Shown here piece by piece: positions 59,849-64,000 of a stretch of DNA of 64,000 bases. The stretch comes from Opitutaceae bacterium. Lineage in GTDB: Bacteria; Verrucomicrobiota; Verrucomicrobiia; Opitutales; Opitutaceae. How positions within the stretch are numbered: position 1 is the first letter of the stretch; the number at the start of each line of letters is the position of its first letter. The stretch spans positions 1 to 64,000 of the forward strand of contig SYGN01000290.1 in the NCBI GenBank assembly GCA_005799525.1, read 5' to 3'. A program made the position numbers and the translations under genes. The notes under the pieces are model-generated. The model was not told the origin of the DNA. It saw nothing but the letters and a program-made list of their open reading frames with translations, and searched no databases.

Positions 59849-60002
59849 TCGGGTTGAACAGGTCATCGCGTCCCGATGCGATGTGGCTGTATTTGTTTTT
59901 CAGCGACCGGAGAGAAACGCGTTGGTGAATCCCCGTCATCGGCCCAAATTCTGCTTCCCGGGAGGAAGTGCTCTCGCTACAGATATCTCTTTTCAGACCA
60001 AC

Positions 60003-61991
60003 ATGACGCTCCAGACGCTCCTCCTTGCCAAAGCAGCCAACCAAGCACGCGGCCTCGCGATCGACGCCGTGCATGCTTGTTCCTCCGGCCACCTCGGCCT
60101 GCCCCTCGGCTGTGCCGAGATCGGCGCCGTGCTTTTCGGGCACGCGCTTTCGCACAACCCGGCGCGACCACGCTGGCTCAACCGCGATCGTTTTGTCCTC
60201 TCAGGTGGCCACGGCTCGATGTTTCTCTACAGCTGGCTCCACCTCAGCGGTTACGATCTGCCGATCGAGCAGGTGGCAAAATTTCGTGCGCTGCACAGCA
60301 CGACCCCCGGCCACCCGGAGTTTCACGAGACCCCCGGCGTCGAAGCCACCACCGGCCCGCTCGGCCCAGGGATCGGCAACGCGGTCGGCAGGGCGTTGGC
60401 CGGCCAGATGGCCGCAGCGCGTTTCAACACGCCGGAACACGAGATCTTTAATTATCACGTCGTGGCCCTCGCGGGTGACGGTTGTATGCAGGAAGGCGTC
60501 GCGATGGAGGCGTGTGCTTTCGCCGGCCACCAGAAACTCGACAACCTGATCCTGTTTTACGACTCCAACGACGTCACGCTCGATGCGATGGCAAGCAAGA
60601 CGCAGAGCGAGAGTGCGGCGCAGCGCTTCAAGGCGATTGCGTGGGATGTGCAAACCATCGACGGGCACGATCTCGCCGCCATCCTCAAGGCCTTCAACCG
60701 GGCCAAGCGGAGTCGGAGCGGCAAACCTCAGTTCATCATCGCAAAAACCATTATTGGCAAAGGCATCGCCGAAGTGCAGGGCACCGCCAAGGGCCACGGA
60801 GAGGGTGGCGCAAAATTTTCCGCCACCGCCCGCGCGTCGCTCGGCCTCCCCGCCGACCAGCATTTTTTCGTGAGCGACGATGTCCGCGCTTACTTCGCCA
60901 GCCACAAGGACCGCCTCGTGCGCTCCTGCAACAAGTGGCACAAAACTTACAAAGCGTGGGGCGCGGCCAATCCCGAGAAGTCCGCCCTCCTCGACTCGCG
61001 CGACACGACTCCGAGCGCCGCTGTGCTCCTTGAGAAAATCCCACTGTTTCCCGGCGATGCGAAACTCGCGACGCGTGCGGCCGGTCGCGACGTCCTGCAG
61101 CCGCTCGCGGCCGCGCTACCGTTGCTCATCGGCGGAAGCGCGGACCTTTACGGTTCGACGCTCAACTACATCGCAGCCGAGAAGGATTTCGACGACACCA
61201 ATCGCTCCGGTCGCAACATCCGCTTCGGTATCCGCGAACACGGTATGGCGGCCATTGCCAACGGCGTCGCCTACGATGGTCTCTTTCGTCCGAGCATCGC
61301 GACCTTCTTGGTGTTTGCCGATTACTCGCGGCCAGCGATGCGGATCGCGGCGTTGGCGAAGCTCCCGGTTGTCTATATCTACACACATGATTCCGTCGGC
61401 GTCGGCGAAGACGGACCGACGCACCAACCCGTTGAGACCATCTCTGGGCTCCGCGTAATTCCCAATCTCGATGTCATCCGCCCCGGTGATCCCGAAGAAA
61501 CCGCCGGTGCCTTCGCGGCTGCGCTCGCGCGCACCGACGGTCCGACGCTGCTCGCTCTAACCCGCCAGAATCTCCCGACTCTCAACGAAATCCCTGTGAC
61601 CTCCCGTCGCGAGGGCGTGCTCAAGGGCGGCTATGTTGCCGTGCCGGAATCTGCGCCGCTCACTCACATCCTCATCGCGACCGGCAGCGAACTCCAACTC
61701 GCGGTCGCCGCCTCCAAAACCCTCGGTGCCGGCACGCGCGTCGTGTCGCTGCCCTGCACCTCACGCTTCGACCGTCAGTCGGCTCAGTATCGCGAGAGCG
61801 TGCTGCCGTCGTCGTGCCGCAAGCGCATCGCTGTCGAGGCAGGAGTCACCGTACTCTGGCATAAATACGTCGGCTTAGCCGGCAAAGTGGTCGGCATCGA
61901 TCGCTTCGGTCTGAGCGCGCCGGCTCCTACGATCTTTAAGGAACTCGGCATCACGACCGAGGCCGTGGTGACCGCCGCTCAGGCACTCTAG
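60003..61991 (+). CDS. tkt: Transketolase
   Basis: A 662-residue thiamine-diphosphate enzyme of the pentose phosphate pathway. The ThDP/metal motif is [18 protein letters not shown]...[23 protein letters not shown] and [14 protein letters not shown] are typical, the latter holding the catalytic Glu. The open frame extends upstream, but ATG 60003 (MTLQTLL) matches family starts. The loop after [20 protein letters not shown] differs from the usual HGAPLG form. Confidence 0.95.
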   Translation: MTLQTLLLAKAANQARGLAIDAVHACSSGHLGLPLGCAEIGAVLFGHALSHNPARPRWLNRDRFVLSGGHGSMFLYSWLHLSGYDLPIEQVAKFRALHSTTPGHPEFHETPGVEATTGPLGPGIGNAVGRALAGQMAAARFNTPEHEIFNYHVVALAGDGCMQEGVAMEACAFAGHQKLDNLILFYDSNDVTLDAMASKTQSESAAQRFKAIAWDVQTIDGHDLAAILKAFNRAKRSRSGKPQFIIAKTIIGKGIAEVQGTAKGHGEGGAKFSATARASLGLPADQHFFVSDDVRAYFASHKDRLVRSCNKWHKTYKAWGAANPEKSALLDSRDTTPSAAVLLEKIPLFPGDAKLATRAAGRDVLQPLAAALPLLIGGSADLYGSTLNYIAAEKDFDDTNRSGRNIRFGIREHGMAAIANGVAYDGLFRPSIATFLVFADYSRPAMRIAALAKLPVVYIYTHDSVGVGEDGPTHQPVETISGLRVIPNLDVIRPGDPEETAGAFAAALARTDGPTLLALTRQNLPTLNEIPVTSRREGVLKGGYVAVPESAPLTHILIATGSELQLAVAASKTLGAGTRVVSLPCTSRFDRQSAQYRESVLPSSCRKRIAVEAGVTVLWHKYVGLAGKVVGIDRFGLSAPAPTIFKELGITTEAVVTAAQAL

Positions 61992-62019
61992 TGCGCCGGC
62001 TTTTCTGTCGTAATCTCCG

Positions 62020-62046
62020 GGCCCGCCTTCGCCGGCGGGCCTTTTC
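62020..62046 (+). terminator. Terminator of tkt
   Basis: GGCCCGCC (62020-62027) and GGCGGGCC (62034-62041) form an eight-base stem with a TTCGCC loop, then TTTT. It lies 29 bases after the tkt stop. Confidence 0.8.
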
Positions 62047-62229
62047 CCTGTCTGGTTCGCAGGTATCATCGCAGCGCAGTGCAGCGCGTTACTGCCGACC
62101 AAGCATGTCCCCGGGGGAAGCCGGCAGGGGACGTTTATCCGGAAATCTTGCAGTGAAACGGGACGGTTAGATCAACGCTTGCAATCATCGTTAGCCCCCT
62201 AACTGTTTGCCTCTTTACTTTATTTTCCG

Positions 62230-62826
62230 ATGCCGCTTCTTCTGCTCAAAGACCTTCCTCGTTACGAGTGTTTGCTGAAATCAGCGAAGGAATTTCCGGA
62301 CCTCGATCCGTCGGCGGCTGAGGCCTATCTTCACTTGCTGCGTGCGGGCGACGACGCGTTTGGCGTTTCCCAGCGGAATCTCGATGCCCACGGAATATCC
62401 CAAGGACGATTCTGTGTGTTGATGCTGCTGTGGCGCAGCGTGCATTTGTCGGCGACCGAATTGGCCGGCGCGAAGCCCTGCGGGGATGGTCCGCGGACTC
62501 CAGCCGAGTTGGCCGAAGGAGCGAATGTCACGCGGGCCACGATGACGGGCCTGATCGACACTCTGGAGCGCGACGGCTTCGTGAAACGGGAACCTGACCC
62601 AGTCGACCGTCGAATGCTGTCCGTCCGCCTCACCGCGAAGGCGGAGCGATTTCTCCATGATTTTCTGCCCGGCCATTTCCGAACGACAGCTCGGATCATG
62701 ACCACGTTGAGCGAATCCGAGCGAAAGACGCTCGTCCGGTTGCTCACTAAAATCTCTACCCAAGCCGCTGAAATGGTCGGCGGTCCCGCCCCGGTGGCGG
62801 CCGAACCCTGCCTTACCGCTTTCTGA
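62230..62826 (+). CDS. MarR-family transcriptional regulator
   Basis: A 198-residue regulator with winged-helix DNA-binding region TPAELAEGANVTRATMTGLI and wing DGFVKREPDPVDRRMLSVRL (typical MarR DxRxxxLxLT pattern). The N-terminus is longer than usual by about 40 residues. It precedes an efflux adaptor gene by 25 bases on the same strand, so it probably controls that efflux operon. Confidence 0.9.
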   Translation: MPLLLLKDLPRYECLLKSAKEFPDLDPSAAEAYLHLLRAGDDAFGVSQRNLDAHGISQGRFCVLMLLWRSVHLSATELAGAKPCGDGPRTPAELAEGANVTRATMTGLIDTLERDGFVKREPDPVDRRMLSVRLTAKAERFLHDFLPGHFRTTARIMTTLSESERKTLVRLLTKISTQAAEMVGGPAPVAAEPCLTAF

Positions 62827-62851
62827 TTCTTCACCCTCAAACCTATCTGCC

Positions 62852-63991
62852 ATGTTTAAAAAAGTTTTCGTCTACATCGCGACCGTCTTCGGTCTGCTCG
62901 TTGTGATCGTCGCGCTCGGCGGCACCAAGAAACTGCAGTTCGCGGCGATGGGTGCGGCGGGCGCAGCCTTCGATCCTCCGCCCGAAACGGTCACGGCCCA
63001 GGCCGCGACCAAAGAAACGTGGGAGAATGTCCTGACTGCCAACGGCTCCGTGGCTCCGGTGCAGGGCGTGATGGTCGGCGCCGAGGTGCCCGGAAAAGTG
63101 GTCTCGATCAATTTTGAGTCGGGTACCAATGTCGCGGTAGGTGATTTGCTCGTACAGCTGGATGTGAGCACGGAAAATGCCCAGTTGCGCGCAGCCGAGT
63201 CCGTCGCTGACTTGGCGAAAATCAATCTTGGCCGCGCTCGCGAATTGCGCGAGAAGGGCACCAACGCCAGCTCCGATCTCGACGCGGCCGAAGCGCAGGC
63301 GAAGCAAGCCGCCGCCGCTGCGGACAATCTTCGGGCGGTGATCGCCAAGAAGAGTATTCGAGCTCCATTTACCGGACGGCTCGGAATCCGGCTCGTGCAA
63401 CTGGGCCAAATTCTGAGGGACGGTGAGTCCGTCGTCACGCTACAGACGGTCGACCCGATCTATACCAACTTCGCGCTGCCCCAGCAATTCCTCGCGTCGC
63501 TCAAAGTGGGCGAGAACGTGCGCCTCACGACGGATGCTTCGCCGGGTGAGACGTTCGCAGGAAAGATCACGGCGATTGCGCCGGAGATCGATGCGGTCAC
63601 TCGGAATATCCGCATTCAGGCGACGTTTGCCAATCCTGCGGCCAAACTCCGCAGCGGCATGTTCGGTTCGGTGGCGGTGCTCCTGCCGTCAACCGGCTCC
63701 AGCCTCGTCATTCCATCCACGGCGATTCTCCATGCTCCCTACGGTGATTCGGTGTTTGTGATTACCGAGGGGAAAAACGCGAAGACGGGCGCGGCCGAGA
63801 AGTCCATTCGCCAACAGTTCATCCGCGTCGGGACCGCCCGCGGCGATTTTGTCACGGTGGTTGCCGGCCTTAAGCCCGGGGAGTGGGTCGTCACGACCGG
63901 GATCTTCAAGCTCCGTCCCGGTATGTCCGTCATCGTCGATAACGCCCTCGCTCCCAAGGCTGAACTCGCGCCGAAGCCGGCCAATTCTTAA
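62852..63991 (+). CDS. RND efflux periplasmic adaptor subunit (MexH-like)
   Basis: A 379-residue membrane-fusion protein: N-terminal anchor (about 3-24), barrel-sandwich/lipoyl halves (GAEVPGKVVSINFESGTNV and IRAPFTGRLGIRLVQLGQIL), helical hairpin (about 110-165) and beta-barrel (VDPIYTNFALPQQ). It links an inner-membrane RND pump to an outer-membrane channel. The pump gene would lie just past the right edge. ATG 62852 is the start. Confidence 0.92.
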   Translation: MFKKVFVYIATVFGLLVVIVALGGTKKLQFAAMGAAGAAFDPPPETVTAQAATKETWENVLTANGSVAPVQGVMVGAEVPGKVVSINFESGTNVAVGDLLVQLDVSTENAQLRAAESVADLAKINLGRARELREKGTNASSDLDAAEAQAKQAAAAADNLRAVIAKKSIRAPFTGRLGIRLVQLGQILRDGESVVTLQTVDPIYTNFALPQQFLASLKVGENVRLTTDASPGETFAGKITAIAPEIDAVTRNIRIQATFANPAAKLRSGMFGSVAVLLPSTGSSLVIPSTAILHAPYGDSVFVITEGKNAKTGAAEKSIRQQFIRVGTARGDFVTVVAGLKPGEWVVTTGIFKLRPGMSVIVDNALAPKAELAPKPANS

Positions 63992-64000
63992 GCGAATTCG

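Overview
The window is a high-GC, gene-dense chromosomal segment from a Gram-negative bacterium. Gene content (split arn pathway, LptF/G permease, long YidC, MetX/MetW, PPi-type phosphofructokinase, DUF2911, DUF6172, a 33-residue lysine-rich protein after rpoZ) and several families of interspersed hairpin repeats suggest Verrucomicrobiota, probably Opitutaceae. That assignment is inferred from protein style and repeats; no rRNA gene is present to test it. Almost everything is ordinary chromosome; the clearest mobile DNA is the tail of an IS1595-type transposase at the left edge.

Layout. 1-1.8 kb: transposase tail and an archaeal-type ATPase with a C-terminal DUF234 nuclease-like domain. 1.9-4.7 kb: a two-gene unit encoding a methyltransferase/ATP-grasp fusion and a protein with two SET domains. 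4.8-7.2 kb: tex. 7.4-13.6 kb: hexuronate catabolism (uxaE-like, uxaC) facing a dctPQM TRAP transporter. 14-19.3 kb: four overlapping genes (DUF2911, PIG-L deacetylase, small membrane protein, SSS symporter). 19.4-22.1 kb: a bacillithiol-type cluster, bshB1 and bshA preceded by a half-length BshC-like protein. 22.2-26.9 kb: pfp, purB, holA on the minus strand. 27-34.3 kb: arnT, arnB, arnC, a dead relE with its antitoxin, split arnA and arnD (Ara4N modification of lipid A), then lptF/G. 35.6-38.5 kb: SRAP protein, radical SAM protein, fdhD. 38.5-44.8 kb: TPR protein, a site-2-protease-like protein with a degraded active site, prmB, rhodanese, metW/metX and yebC. 44.9-47.7 kb: rpmH-rnpA-yidD-yidC. 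48.5-53 kb: thrS, cysS, hemB, then tRNA-Phe. 53.8-58.9 kb: lactonase-type propeller, cytochrome c/sugar dehydrogenase fusion, a hypothetical gene, rsgA, DUF6172. 59-64 kb: rpoZ, the lysine-rich microprotein with a strong terminator, tkt, a MarR regulator and an RND adaptor subunit.

The intergenic DNA carries at least six classes of inverted-repeat elements. Some reach coding sequence: the last residues of the SSS symporter, the start of the TPR gene, the stop of purB and a short insert inside Tex all coincide with repeat motifs. The most noteworthy leads are the mini-BshC, the double-SET/ATP-grasp/methyltransferase unit, the relE remnant coupled to the arn operon, the inactivated site-2 protease homologue and the repeat-derived insert in Tex.
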